DNA from: Serpula lacrymans var. lacrymans S7.9 | Lineage: Eukaryota > Basidiomycota > Agaricomycetes > Boletales > Serpulaceae | Direction: 5' to 3' | DNA: 64,000 nt | Assembly (NCBI RefSeq): GCF_000218685.1 | Contig: NW_006763302.1 | Span: 471,180-535,179, forward strand | Part shown: one piece after another, positions 11,399 to 24,779 of the stretch | Position numbering within the stretch: the first letter of the stretch is position 1 | How the letters are laid out: the number at the start of each line of letters is the position of its first letter | Translations under genes and position numbers: made by a program | The notes under the pieces: model-generated | The model's database searches: none | What the model was told of the DNA's origin: nothing | What the model saw: the letters and a program-made list of their open reading frames with translations, nothing else

Positions 11399-12923
11399 AT
11401 GCAGAATCCGTTTTCGACTCGAGCGGCCCAATCGGAGTCATGGAATGCCCGGACTGGGACTGGCAGTCTTCATGGCGCGCAACGTAATAAAGTCGCTGTC
11501 CTTCCAAGACGCATCTCTCCCATTCCTTCCTTATCGCCTCCCGCTCCTCTCTCCAGAAAACGAGGCTGGGTCCCATCCATCCCAGAACCAAGCCAGGCCA
11601 CAACAAGCGCAGCCTCATCTCGCGGTTATCTCGACACCCCTGCAAAATACCGCGATATGGCCTGTGAAGACACTCAAACAGCAGCAGAAGACCTGGGCGC
11701 AGGTAAGCGTGAAGGATCACATCCGTAGTGTATATGAAGCATCGCGCGAATTCCGCGTGTCGGCTCTGCCACTGCACGCGTTTTCCAGGCGTTGGATCAC
11801 GTTAGATTTTAAAAATCAACTTTCTCTCCCTTTTCTCTCTCTTATCTTCTATCCACCCACTGTCGTTCATGTTACTCAACTTCAACTTTATTATCATCAT
11901 CCATGTAGAACTACCACCCGCAAAGCGCCGTCGCACTCTTGCGGGCTCTATCGTATCGACAGCGCTGAGCGCTGCTCTTATCGGGACCGCAGTCGGTCTC
12001 ACTGTATATCGTCTGTAAGTACCGCCTAATCATATCGTGCAGCTGAGCTTGCTAAAGTGGTTTGAGGCTTTTCAGCTGGCGGGACCGAGGCAAAGAATCG
12101 GAGCAACTACCTCCACCACCACCATACCAACAAGGGGACTGGGTCCCACCACACGTAAGTACTCTGCAAGCTTTTCGACATTTCCTTGTTCACATATATT
12201 CTGTCGTCTGCCCAGGAAATTCAGGTCACACCTCCCACACCGAAAAGTCGAAAAACGCGGCATACACCTGCCTCGGCTAAACGCCCTACTATCCGACACC
12301 GCAAGACTCGCACTCGCACGCACGCTATCACCCCTCCACGAAGCTCTTCTCCTGCTCTTGTCCCTCCTCCTCAGCCCGAGTTTGATTTCTCCCATGTCGA
12401 TCCCATCGATCAAGAAGAAGACGAGATGGACTGGATTGGTGGTAAATTGTCACAGCTGATACAGGAAGGGCAGAAGGCACTGCAGAAGGAGGTTGTGGTG
12501 ATGAGCGATTCGAAAGAGGACGAGGTGGACGATGGAAGTGGTGCATGGGAAGAGGTTGATCAGGCGACGGCAGGACCGTCTTCACGGCGAGGTTCAATAC
12601 GACGATCGCATAAGCCACGAAATATCCCTATCCCTCCTTCATACTCTTCGTCCGGCTTTGCATCTCCCCAACCCAGTGCTTCACCCAGAAAAAGCCGATT
12701 CAATGCAAGTGTAACTTCATTGCACTCACCTTCGCTGTCTGGAGCATCTGGTTTCCCCATTCCAAGTACGCCTCGACAAATACCTCGAGGACCGTCAGTT
12801 GAATCGGATATGTTTGGAAACGTGAGCTCTAGTTTCCGAGAAGATGAAAGTGCATGGCAAAGTCCTGAAATCCGAGAGTCGATGGAGAAGGCGAGGGCTC
12901 GGTTCCTGCAGAATCGGGGATGA
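11399..12923 (+). CDS. Single-pass membrane protein with long basic/acidic tail, function unknown
   Basis: Exons 11399-11702, 11909-12014, 12076-12154 and 12216-12923; 398 residues. The start MQNPFSTR was chosen; an in-frame ATG at 11360 would add 13 residues. The N-terminal part holds SRKRGWVPSIPEPSQ and GYLDTPAKYRDM. Exon 2 encodes LPPAKRRRTLAG and then a clear membrane helix (SIVSTALSAALIGTAVGLTV). After it come YQQGDWVPP, a basic Thr/Arg block (KSRKTRHTPASAKRP), DEMDWIGGKLSQLI, the acidic KEDEVDDGSGAWEE and a C-terminal SPEIRESMEKARARFLQN helix. From memory, similar proteins occur in other Agaricomycetes, but I know no function. The 206-nt first intron is long for this window. The gene is divergent from the KAT14-like gene. 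Confidence 0.78.
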
Positions 12924-13705
12924 TGTACTACGAGTGACAGATCTCAGATCTGGTGTTTTAAAGTAAATTTCCTTCTCGTTGCACGCTCTTTTATTCTGTT
13001 ATTGGGGGCCTGCTGTGTATGTACATGTAGCTGTTCAGTGGATGCCAACGACAAGCAATGATCAAGGCTATGATGATTAGAGTGTGTTATGATATTTTAC
13101 CTCTTGAGAGATGTTTTCTTATATAGGTGAATGTTTTCGTTCATCGGGCGTAGTTCACCGCTGTGGTAATCTTATGAATAGCCGGATAAACCGATTGGGC
13201 AACTGAGCAACTTGAAGACTGCGCTCTTTCTCCCAGGCAGCGATGTTGCTGCGCTGTGTTGCTTGTGAAGTTCTGTATTCTTGTCGTCAAATACACACAG
13301 GTGGTGCTATGGCGTATTCTTGTCTTTGCTCTCAACTTCCTTGATTCACTCAGGTAAGGTAATGCTGCAGCGATGCCAATAACCAAAGCCGGCTTCACGG
13401 CTGTCGACGCCACTACATCAGACATTTACGCCCAGCGATCACCCATGCAGGACTGTCAACTACCATTGTACTGGAAATCCGAATCAGAAGGCTTAGGGCA
13501 ATGGCAGTGCTTATCCCATCTTCACACTCGTCGCATCTGATTCTTTACGAAACAAGAAACCACATGTCATCCCGCAGTCTTCTAGTGCCATGGGAGCTAC
13601 TTCAGCTTAGCCTATAACTACTTATAACCGTTGTGTTTTGCTTGGGAGGAAAAAGTGCCTTGGAACCGCGCACTTTCATTTTTATCTTCTTGCCAACCTT
13701 GCAAG
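12924..13705. other. Intergenic region
   Basis: About 780 bp between two plus-strand genes. A minus-strand open frame of 94 codons (13141-13425) has no recognisable content. The last 100 bp is T/C-rich before the next start, as in many fungal promoters. Confidence 0.5.
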
Positions 13706-15584
13706 ATGTCCATCTTTCCCGTCGGGGTGAGCTTCTCGTCAATATCCCACCGTTGTCTTACATCTAAATGCTGAGAATTTTACGTCCGGTTGACTCTCGC
13801 CGCTTTTTTCCTATTCGCAGGCGCTCATCACACCGGCCGAATTCCAGCATGGCCCTCATAAGAACCTGAGTACCAAACCGGATAACGGCCCACGATTACC
13901 CTTATTCACTTCCTCAAATCCTCGCAAGATGTCGTCCTACCGCCTCACAAAGCGTGGAATACGCATTCTCGCCCTCGTCATCCTAGCATTCATCGCTTCC
14001 GTCGCCCTGGTGTTTCAGCAAGATTTGCTTGGTCAACGTCTCCCTCCTCTTTACAAGCAATTTCGCAAACAGGAACAGCACCTGACGCACTACAATGAGT
14101 ACGAGAAAAAGCCAATCAAGTACCTTTGGGCTGCGAACCATGCACATAGTATGTAGAATGCTATCGATGAGACTAGAATCAGCTCATGTATATAATAGGT
14201 TCGGGGTGGGGCAATGTGATGCAGGACATCATCATGGTAGCGCTTCTGGCCCACGAGACTAAGCGCTCGTAAGTTTTTTAACAAGTAAGAGAGAAAGTCA
14301 TGTTGACCGAGTCTGTCGTGCTCAGATATGTATTCGACGACTATATCTGGAGAAAGGATGGTACAATTTACTCGGATTTTAATGGAAAACTTATACCCTC
14401 TCGCATACCCTTGTCGGCGCTCGTGGGTGGTAAGATATACATATTGCTGTTCATTTCTTAATGTGCGCTAACCAAGGCTATATAGGACCTCTCGTCGGTG
14501 GTGAATTCCCTGATGGCGACGACGCTCCTCGGGCTGTTTCGAAAGACTACTTTAACAAAGTCTGCCCAAACCCTACAATCATCGATACATCGATAATTAA
14601 CACCGAACATGTCAGATTCGATGACGATGTTTCTGCCCTTCAAGTTTTCAATCTGTGGCTTGATAAGATAAACTCCATGGACGACGACTGTATTGAGCTG
14701 GACGTGCACAGCAATACGATATTCGAGTTCTGGTAAGTGTTTTTGGCCTTTTGTCTGGTGTCTGGGGGGTTAGACATGATCCCATTTTCTTCGTCTGGCT
14801 AATTTTAAAAAAAGGATATTTGGTAACAGAAAACGAGTGCTATCGGTCTTTCCCCTACTTGTTCACAACCCAGTGGTCACAAACTGGGGATGGTCACCCC
14901 TTGTTTACGCAGCCTATGAGTCGAATAGGCACCTTTTCCAGCCTTCGTCATCCCTTCCAGCCGTGTTCAGATCCCCAGAGGAGGACTACAACCAACCCAT
15001 CCCTGGCCTTCTCGCCCTTCATGTGCGTCGAGGAGATTTCGAGAACCACTGTCAACACCTCGCCAACTGGTCTGCCGATTGGAATGCATGGAATACATTA
15101 CCAGAGTTGCCTGACACGTTCGTGCGGCCGACGGACGGAGGGTGGGGCGAGACGTCCGAGGCGAACATGAACATGTACATCCAGCGCTGTTATCCGTCCA
15201 TTGAACAGATTGTGGAGAAAGTAAAGGCTGTGGTAGCGGCGTCTGTGGATCCTCTCAGATATGTGTACATCATGACGAATGGTGCTGTTCCATGGGTGGA
15301 GGAGCTCAAAACGTCGATAAAAAGTTCAGGGAACTGGGATCATGTGGGAAGCAGCAGGGATCTTCAGCTAACTTGGGAGGAAAAATATGTCGCTCATGGG
15401 TTGGATATGTTTGTGGCATCAAGGGCACAGATTTTGATCGGTAACGGGGTAAGTGAACAGAGAAGCACCAAGAAGGAATTAGCTAACGTTATGTTTGCTT
15501 CTATAGTGGTCAAGTCTGACATCAAACGTCGTCTTGCTTCGTTTGGCTCATAACATGTCTCTCGAGAGCAATCGATTCTGGTAA
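13706..15584 (+). CDS. GDP-fucose O-fucosyltransferase-like type II membrane protein
   Basis: Exons 13706-13726, 13821-14148, 14199-14268, 14326-14429, 14486-14732, 14815-15448 and 15507-15584; 493 residues. The seven-codon first exon (MSIFPVG) joins in frame across a 94-nt intron; translation could also start at the ATG at 13929. A basic stretch (SYRLTKRG) followed by ILALVILAFIASVALVF is a typical signal anchor, so the enzyme should sit in the Golgi with its catalytic part in the lumen. The body begins SGWGNVMQDIIMVALLA and includes YVFDDYIWRKDG and the donor-binding motif LHVRRGDFENHCQ seen in fucosyltransferases of the PF10250 type. It ends GWSSLTSNVVLLRLA...SNRFW, familiar from Agaricomycete members. 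The substrate is unknown. Confidence 0.85.
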
Positions 15585-16238
15585 CGACAAGTCACGAATG
15601 CACGATCAAGATCTTTCGCTGAACGCTTTCTGTCTTTTGTTGTCGTCATCGGGGTCAAGTACAATACCATATTTATAGGCTATATTCTCGCATTTTCCAC
15701 TTGCTAATGTTGTTTTTGCATTGACGCTATTGTGATATCGAGGGTATGCAGATGGGATCGAATGTTTTTCCACGGTGGCTATGGATTTTTTTCCAGTGCT
15801 TTCTTCAGGGGGCATTTTCCATGGGTAGTGCTGATTTAGAGGATGAAGTTCATATAATATTAATATATACCACTACTTTATCTGTAGTACTGCAGTCTTT
15901 ACCGGAATTTTGGGAGCCACATGTACCGTAGGATAGCGAATGTTCGAAATGCAGTGTCCAAGTTCTGCCCTGTGTCTGTCAATCACTGCAGAGCGCCGGT
16001 CCCACGGTATCCTGATTCGGACTTGATGTAGATTAGCCGGGCCACTACAAAGTGGGACAGTCTACTCAGTTACGGTAAGGCTACATCCACAGGTTGCAGT
16101 CATACCTCAACCTTGCTTTTCAGTTCATATCTGACTGTACATTTTCCTGCATATTGCCATCCATACACTTGCGTTCGTATTCGAAAGCAGGCCGTATCTC
16201 CTGAATTTATAGGGTGGTTGAGGCGATAGCTATTCAAC
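15585..16238. other. Intergenic region
   Basis: About 650 bp upstream of the TBC gene. It is AT-rich around 15850-15900. No convincing gene or repeat is visible. Confidence 0.5.
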
Positions 16239-19200
16239 ATGTCGACAATATCGACCCAGCTCCGGGACTTCAAGGACCCAACGAAGGAGCAGCTCACGCA
16301 TATATTCTTCTCTATCCCTGAACCTACCTTGGGACCTGTATCAGAGAAGTTGGACTTGGAGGAGCCCGAAAAGATGGAGATCAATGCTGTTCTGAGTATG
16401 GGTGTTCAAGGGGAGGAGGACTCATATGTAAGTTCTTAATCCATCACCCAAACCACAGAGCGCGTACTCACTATCGTGATAGGCAGGGAAACTGCATTTG
16501 ATTCCACCATATCTCGCCTTTACGTCTTTAGATCGAAAGTCGGTGCGGTTCACACTACCACTTTCGACCATTCGACGAGTTGAACGGTTGAACGCACGTG
16601 CTGGGATCTATGCACTGAGTTTATCCACCTGGCATGGGATGAAGATTGTGAGCGCTATGGCTGGTTGGCGTGTGTGTGGCTTCCATTTTTGCTGACATGT
16701 ATCTGCTTTTCAGATCGTCCAGTTGACTTCGCTGAGACCTACAGCCGATGCGTTTTGCTCTCTCCTTCGCGAGGCGCTGAAAGTTGAGCTGCAGAAAGGG
16801 CAGATGAAAGCTGTGAAAGGTTTTGTTAGGACGTGTTACTCGGAGGTGCTCGTGTCTACATCCTCAACCGCACCGGATAACGAAAGGGAAGACGGTAGCT
16901 TGATCAATGATGCCAAGGAAGGTTCTCCTCCTGTCGAGATGGAATACCATGGAGGGCTGGGACTTCGTTTCAAGTTTCCAGGAGATGCAAAAAAGTGGGC
17001 TAAGTGTCCTTTTCTCGCGTTATTCAGCTCTGAGGATAAAGCTACAGACTTCGAGAAGCTTCGAAAGTCAAACTATGGACGACCTATCTACGCGGTGAGT
17101 GAGATTGGCAGAAATTTTGGCAAAGATGGTGTTGACCAAAGAATTCAGCGCATGGGCGCAATCTCACACTACTAAGATACCCGCAATGCACTCGGTTGGT
17201 GCAAGTAGGTCTGCCAAATCGACTAAGAGGAGAGATGTGGGAGACACTTTCTGGCTCTTTGTACCTTCGTTTTGCCAACCCTGGCCTTTACGAGAGGCTA
17301 TTGGAAGAAAACAAAGGGAGAACTAGCACGAGTACCGAGGATATTGAGAAAGATTTACATCGTAGTCTGCCTGAATATGCTGGTTATCAGAGTGAGGACG
17401 GTATCAATGCTCTTCGACGGGTACTTCAAGCCTATTCCTTCAGAAACCCCGAGGTGGGGTATTGTCAGGTATAGTTCTTTTTTCATTCTGGGCAAGGAAT
17501 TTCATTGTGTATCCTTCCTAGGCCATGAATATTCTTGCCGCCGCAATTCTGATGTAACTCGGTCTTATCCAGATTGCTTAGTGACTCACGCTCACCAAGT
17601 TCATAGATACATGTCAGAAGAACAAGCCTTTTGGTTACTTGAAGTCCTTTGCGATAGGCTTCTTCCTGGCTACTACAGGTTTGTTCTTCCCGTAGAAAAA
17701 TAACTACTAGACTAAAAGCTATTTTTCAGTCCTTCCATGCATGGAACTTTGCTTGATCAGCGTGTATTTGAATCTCTTGTTCATCGCTGCCTACCCATTA
17801 TCCATGATCACTTCCAAGTAGTTGATGTGCAACTATCAGTGGCATCTCTGCCATGGTTCTTAAGTCTGTCAGTTCATTCATATATGCACTCGCTGTTTCT
17901 TCTGAACTTTGTGCTAATTATTGTATATACAGCTTCATCAACAGCATGCCCATGGTCTTTGCTTTCCGCATAGTCGACTGTTTCTTCTGTATGGGCCCAA
18001 AAGTCTTGTTTCAGGTTGGGTAAGTCTTTGTTCATCTGTTCACAATTCTGGATCTAACGTATTTATAGGCTTGGTCAGTGCTTACTTATGTACCGATCGT
18101 GTTCTTTTCTCTCATCACCTTTTTTTAGCCGTGCTCAAGATAAACGGTGAGAAGCTGTTGCAGATACAAGACGATGGCGGTTTCCTGAAGTAAGTATATT
18201 CTTACTTTGGTTACTCGTCCACCCGCCTAATATGTCTACAGCCTGATGCGCGAGTACTTTGCTTCATTGGGAGAGTCTGCACATCCGAACTCGTCGGATC
18301 CACGTGCACGCGCCATCACACGGTTCCAAGAGCTTCTACTTGTATCTTTCCGAGAATTCGCTGTTATCACGGATGATACTATTCTTTCAGAGCGCCGAAA
18401 GTTCAGAAATGAGATCATTCACAGCATCGAATCATTCTCCAAACGCTCAGCTATCCGAAACCTCAAGAGCCTTGGCAGGTTCACGAAGGATCAGGCGGGC
18501 TTGATTTATGATGCTCTGTACAAGGCTATGTGTGTTGTTCCGCCTCCTCCTGCAGTTGCACCTCCTGCATCTCTCTTCACGACAAATGACGGAAACTATG
18601 ATCGGCCAGAGACCAGAGTTGGTCTCCGCACCTTCCATGTCTTCTTGAGCGAAATTTTGACATGGGCACGCGATGACAAGGTTGTGATTAATGGATTTCA
18701 GGTGTGGAATTATGTGAATAATCTATCGTGGGCGATAATTTTGAAAACTATTCACACAGCAACGGGTTGATCGTGAAATTGCTGAGCACGAACTGATCGA
18801 TCGCCTTTTCTATTTCTGGGACACGTCTTGCAATGGGGCTTTGTCGCTTCAGGTGACATCTGTCATGTTTTTTGTTGTTGTTGTTCTACGCTAATGCGGA
18901 TGGGCTTATCAGGACCTTGTTTCAGGTCTAGAGGGCGTCATGTTCAATGATCTGATGGATAATATCGAATGGTTTTTCAACCTCCACGACAAAAATAAGG
19001 ATGGACATCTTACAAAGGACGAAGTTCTTACATTATCTGAATCTTTCTTGGTAGGCAGCATTAACATCATGGCGTCCTTCTCCTGACATTTTATTCTCAG
19101 TTTATCTTCCGATATGAAATTGGAGACGCTTACTTGGGTGCTGTTAGTCGATTCATGACAAATGCTTTCGAATATGGTGACGCCCTACTTCCCCGGCAAG

Positions 19201-20135
19201 AAAATGGTGAACCAGGTGAATCCTCACCGCCTCACATTGCATCTAACCAACCGTACCTCAACTTGGCAACGTGGGTCATAATCTACTTGCAAGACCATCA
19301 GAAGTTGACATTTTTTTCTACAGTTTCCGGATGGTTGTGCTGGCTGACGAGATTCTGGAGGCATTCTTTGAGACGGACCTTTCAGCGTCTTTTAGGTTGG
19401 AGCCTGTTCCGGATCTAGAGCTTCCCACAAATAACGGCTTTTTGGGTGACCTCTGGTCCAACATTGCTACTGCTGACAATAAGAAGTTCTTCAACAAGCT
19501 TACCGACGAGGTTGGGAAGACGATCGGTAGACATCAGGTTTGAATCACAGTCCATAAAGGGGTATCTCTAGTGATGTTGACTCTTTCATATATCTAGGTT
19601 ATATATCGCCCATCAATAGGGCGGTTTACGAAACTTGAAGAGCCCAAGGCACGCGAGTCGTTGCTCTCACCTGCGATGAAGTCGGGCTCCGCTGGAGCTG
19701 ATACGGACACTCTGGGGACGTCCAAGTCGTCATCATCGACATTGGCGGTCGACGCCGAAGCAGCACAAAGCTCCAAAGCCGCATCCGCATTTTCGCCGTT
19801 GCCAATGGTAAAAGCAGCGAATGCTGCATTGATGGAAAGAACGCCGTTCGCGATCGATGATGCTGGAGACGATAGTGACAGTGATCTAGAGAGTGATATC
19901 CCTGAAGATGACGATCAAGTCATGGATGAGGTCAGCCTTCATTTTTATTGTTGTACAATGCTATATATTTACCGTATCCGACTTTAGGTCGACGCTTTCC
20001 TTGAGGCTCATGATTCTGGACTAACTGATGCAGATAAAGAACTAGCGAAAGGTGACTAAATCAAATTTTACCATGATGGAAGCTCACTAACTATTTGCTT
20101 TCTCAGATCTCATAGATGCTGAGCCAGTGAAGTAG
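16239..20135 (+). CDS. Rab GTPase-activating protein with GRAM, TBC and EF-hand regions (Gyp2/TBC1D9-like)
   Basis: Eighteen exons: 16239-16427, 16483-16647, 16714-17094, 17142-17468, 17522-17553, 17607-17678, 17730-17867, 17933-18019, 18069-18073, 18129-18189, 18242-18701, 18760-18852, 18913-19050, 19101-19270, 19324-19537, 19598-19930, 19988-20051, 20107-20135; about 985 residues. The N-terminal GRAM-like part (GKLHLIPPYLAFTSLDRKSV) precedes a TBC domain with VQVGLPNRLRGEMWE, the arginine-finger motif DIEKDLHRSLPEY and the glutamine finger GYCQAMN. Further on, DKNKDGHLTKDE is a canonical EF-hand. This layout matches yeast Gyp2/Mdr1 and animal TBC1D8/9, which stimulate GTP hydrolysis by Rab proteins in membrane traffic. 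Exon 9 is only GCTTG. The 17094/17142 junction is uncertain: it keeps frame but seems to omit about 12 residues usual in the family. Confidence 0.88.
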
Positions 20136-20371
20136 TCGCCTTGATGGATCGCCCTGATCGTTTGCATGCTATCTCCCACATTCCACTGCACTCATTAACC
20201 TTGTACCATTAGATGTTATATTTGTCCAATGTTACTACATATCATAGCCCTTCGGGCCAGATAATTTATGCAAATCTGCTTCGCAAAGCAAGTCGTACGA
20301 ATACAAAATCTGAGACAAATGATCAGTGAATAATGTACAGCGGGACGTCGTGACAACAATTTCCACATTTA

Positions 20372-21841
<1,470 letters not shown>

Positions 21842-22086
21842 GATCAGAATGTTTCAGTATTTCAGCTAATCTCAGACTTGCGATGATCTCGGAGGAGGGA
21901 GTGCCAGTGGTATATGTTCATGTTTGGCAAAAGCTTCAGATTACAACAGACCCAAACAATGCCCTCTTTGCGATTCGGTATTGTCGGCTAGCTAGACCGC
22001 AAAAGCTAGGTGAGCTGCCACAAGTACTTGAGTTGCTCAACAATTTACATTCGGTGACTCCTAGATAACTGCCCCATGCAAATTCG

Positions 22087-23103
22087 ATGCAACGCGGCCT
22101 TCATGTCGCGATATTCCCAAAATCATGCATGCTCCATGCTCGGCGAAACCTCAGCTCGGGGACCAACTTGAAGAGCATATTTAAGGACGCCAAGTCCGCT
22201 GAGCTCTTGGCCACAGTGGGAAGCATTGCCTCAATCCCTCGGCTGCATGATCTCCCAGAAGTGAGTATAGCTCTGTGTATAAGAGTCCCATGTTGCAGTT
22301 CTAACCAAATACTAGGTTATTATTACCGGTTGGTGTCTTCTTAAGATTCTTAAATATAGGCTAACAGGCTAACACACGAATTGCACAAAATATGAAGGAC
22401 GTGCAAACGCAGGAAAATCAACGCTACTTAATGCGGTCCTCGGACGCAGAGATTTGCTGTTCACTAGCAAGAAAGCGGTTCGTTCTTTATTCTTGAATGA
22501 AATGGGACATATTACTGACCGAACGTACTGCTTATCGACATTTTCGTGCTACGAACTTTCCCAATGTAGGGCCGTACTCAAACATTAAATTTCTACCGCG
22601 TAGGCGCACATCCTGGAAAACTCGTTGTTGTTGACACCCCTGGATACGGAGCCAGGGGTCGCCCGGAATGGGGAGCGGTTTTCAATCACTATATAGAAAC
22701 TCGTAACCAGTGAGGCTTACCGCTGTCTAAATTGACACACTTCGATCAGTACTGACGTGCGACTCAAAATTTTCATTCCCTTTCAAGGTTATGCCGCATT
22801 TACATCCTACTTACTGCCGCACATGGCTTGACGCCCTCAGATGAAGCCATGCTTTCATCCCTTGATGCAAATGTCCAGTCCTCGGCTGGTACTAATTTTA
22901 CGTTACAAGCTATCATTACCAAGGCAGATACACTTGGCTCTCAGGGGCGAAAGCTTGTCGAAGCCACTAGCCAAAATATATTCAAGGCTGCGCCAACCTG
23001 CCTGCCACCGATCATTACTGCGTGCCCGGGAGGAGGGAAGTCAATGTTCGGAGTGGAGGAGGTGAGAAAATCTATGATAGACGCTTGTGGCTTGGTGGGG
23101 TAG
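22087..23103 (+). CDS. Mitochondrial EngB/YihA-type GTPase
   Basis: Exons 22087-22260, 22316-22328 (13 nt), 22398-22477, 22570-22709 and 22788-23103; 240 residues. The first 25 residues are basic and non-acidic (MQRGLHVAIFPKSCMLHARR), a plausible mitochondrial presequence. GTPase motifs appear in order: G1 GRANAGKST, G2 region KAGRTQTLNFYRV, G3 DTPGYGARG, G4 TKAD. These are the hallmarks of EngB, which helps assemble the large ribosomal subunit in bacteria; fungal relatives are expected to act on the mitochondrial ribosome. The G1 loop is split across the 13-nt exon and the next one. Length fits the family with a targeting sequence added. The 245-bp upstream region is shared with the divergent Swd3-like gene. 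Confidence 0.9.
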
Positions 23104-24735
23104 AGGTTAGGGCATTATCAGGGGTTCAGCGATGCTCCATTGTATGAAGCAAATGATTACCGAGTAGCACGTCATTTCGTGTGCTTTCTGTCTCATGATA
23201 GAAAATATAGTTAATTGAGTGGGTCGCTGAAAGGTCCCTATCACGGAATTAAATTAAATCTGTATCATGTCAGCTCTCAGAACAATTCAACAACGGTGTA
23301 TGAGAGGTGAAGTTCCCACCTCTCAGGGCGCCACCATACTTTGGGCCTGTCTCGCTTGATCAATATGACGAGTGACATCCACCCGCGGGCATTGGTGTCG
23401 AGAGTAGTAACTTGAAAGCCAAAAACATGCTAGTTGAGCGAGACATGTGCACATTCTCCTAAAAACCTGGAGATTAATGAGAGCAATTCTCGCATACTAT
23501 TTATTAAGTGTACAACGATCACCGTCATGAAGATCTTGGTTCGACCAATCGTGTTTGATCAGTTTTCGGGTATACGGCGGCAGGTCAAGTCGCTCCCTTC
23601 CCTTCCGCTAATTTTGAGAATGAAGCGTTCTGCCGTGCTGACACCATGGATCGGAGTTATGATGCACTGTACATACAATCTACGCTTGATGCGGATCAGT
23701 AGGGGTTTTCTTTTATGACCTGTCTGAAGACCTGACCTGTATGAATAATTAGACACCACGACCTATTTCCGGCGCGTCAAGCCGCGAATGATGCGATTGA
23801 TCAGACCTGGTGGGGATGCCGTCGGAAAACTAAACTTACCCCTCAGGCGCTGGAGCGGACAAAAGCAAGGCGCCTGAGCAAGAGCCCGCAATCGACGTAC
23901 GGTTTTTCAAAGGCCACTCTTGAAACTTAAGGCAGGGTGGAGGGTCTCCGTTTAGAATCCGAGCTGATCGTGGTTAAGTGAAACATTCCTAGCGCAGAGT
24001 CTGCTGTCCGCTTCATCATCTTTGAGCTGTTCCTCGTTATGATTCTTGCAGATCGGAACGTGCGATAACACCCAGGTACGTAGAAGGCTATTGGAAGCTA
24101 GCGAAAATTTTCATGACCGTTGTGACGTTCGCCTTATCTCCCGTTCGGTCTGATCCATGTCAATGGTTATCTGACGCTTCAGCCTAGAGGGCGAAAAAAT
24201 CTTTACCTATGCTGCCGTGTTCTTAATAGCTTCGAACTTCTGTACAGTTTTTGCTAGTAATTCTCATAAACAAGCGCTGATGATCGGCGTGGAGGAGCTC
24301 GCTATCTTTTTAAGTGTCCGATGTAGTTGGACTATCGCGGGAACACAGAAGAAGGGCCTACATTATGGATTATAAACAGCCGCGGTACCCGTGAAAATTC
24401 ATATCAAGGCGTTGGAGCCAATGACAAGTCTATGATAAAGGCAACTGGAATACGCTTCTGAATCAGTGGATACTATCTGGTGTATGAGAATGAGGTACTT
24501 ACTGGAGTCTCCAAACCTTCCGAGTCGGACCATTAGTCCGATCGGAGAGACATCCTTTGGAGTCCGAGCCAGAACATGATAATTTCATGAAAAATTCATC
24601 TATGATATATTTGCGCAATGCAGTCAAAATAACGCGGTTTATGTTATGCTGGGCTCAACCAATCTCTCAGGTTTTCGACGAACTGCAGTAAGCAATGAGG
24701 AATTGTCACAACGGCTGTGACAAGTGTAACTGCAG
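23104..24735. other. Gene-poor stretch, nothing recognised
   Basis: About 1.6 kb with only short open frames on both strands. I saw no conserved protein motif, no terminal repeats and no tRNA-like fold. It may be old degraded sequence. Confidence 0.5.
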
Positions 24736-24779
24736 TGCAATTATGGCTGTGTCGGAGATTGACCGAGCGTCCGAGTGCT

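Noticed and set aside
11379..11777. Minus-strand open frame of 132 codons
   Set aside because: It is the shadow of the first exon of the membrane-protein gene.
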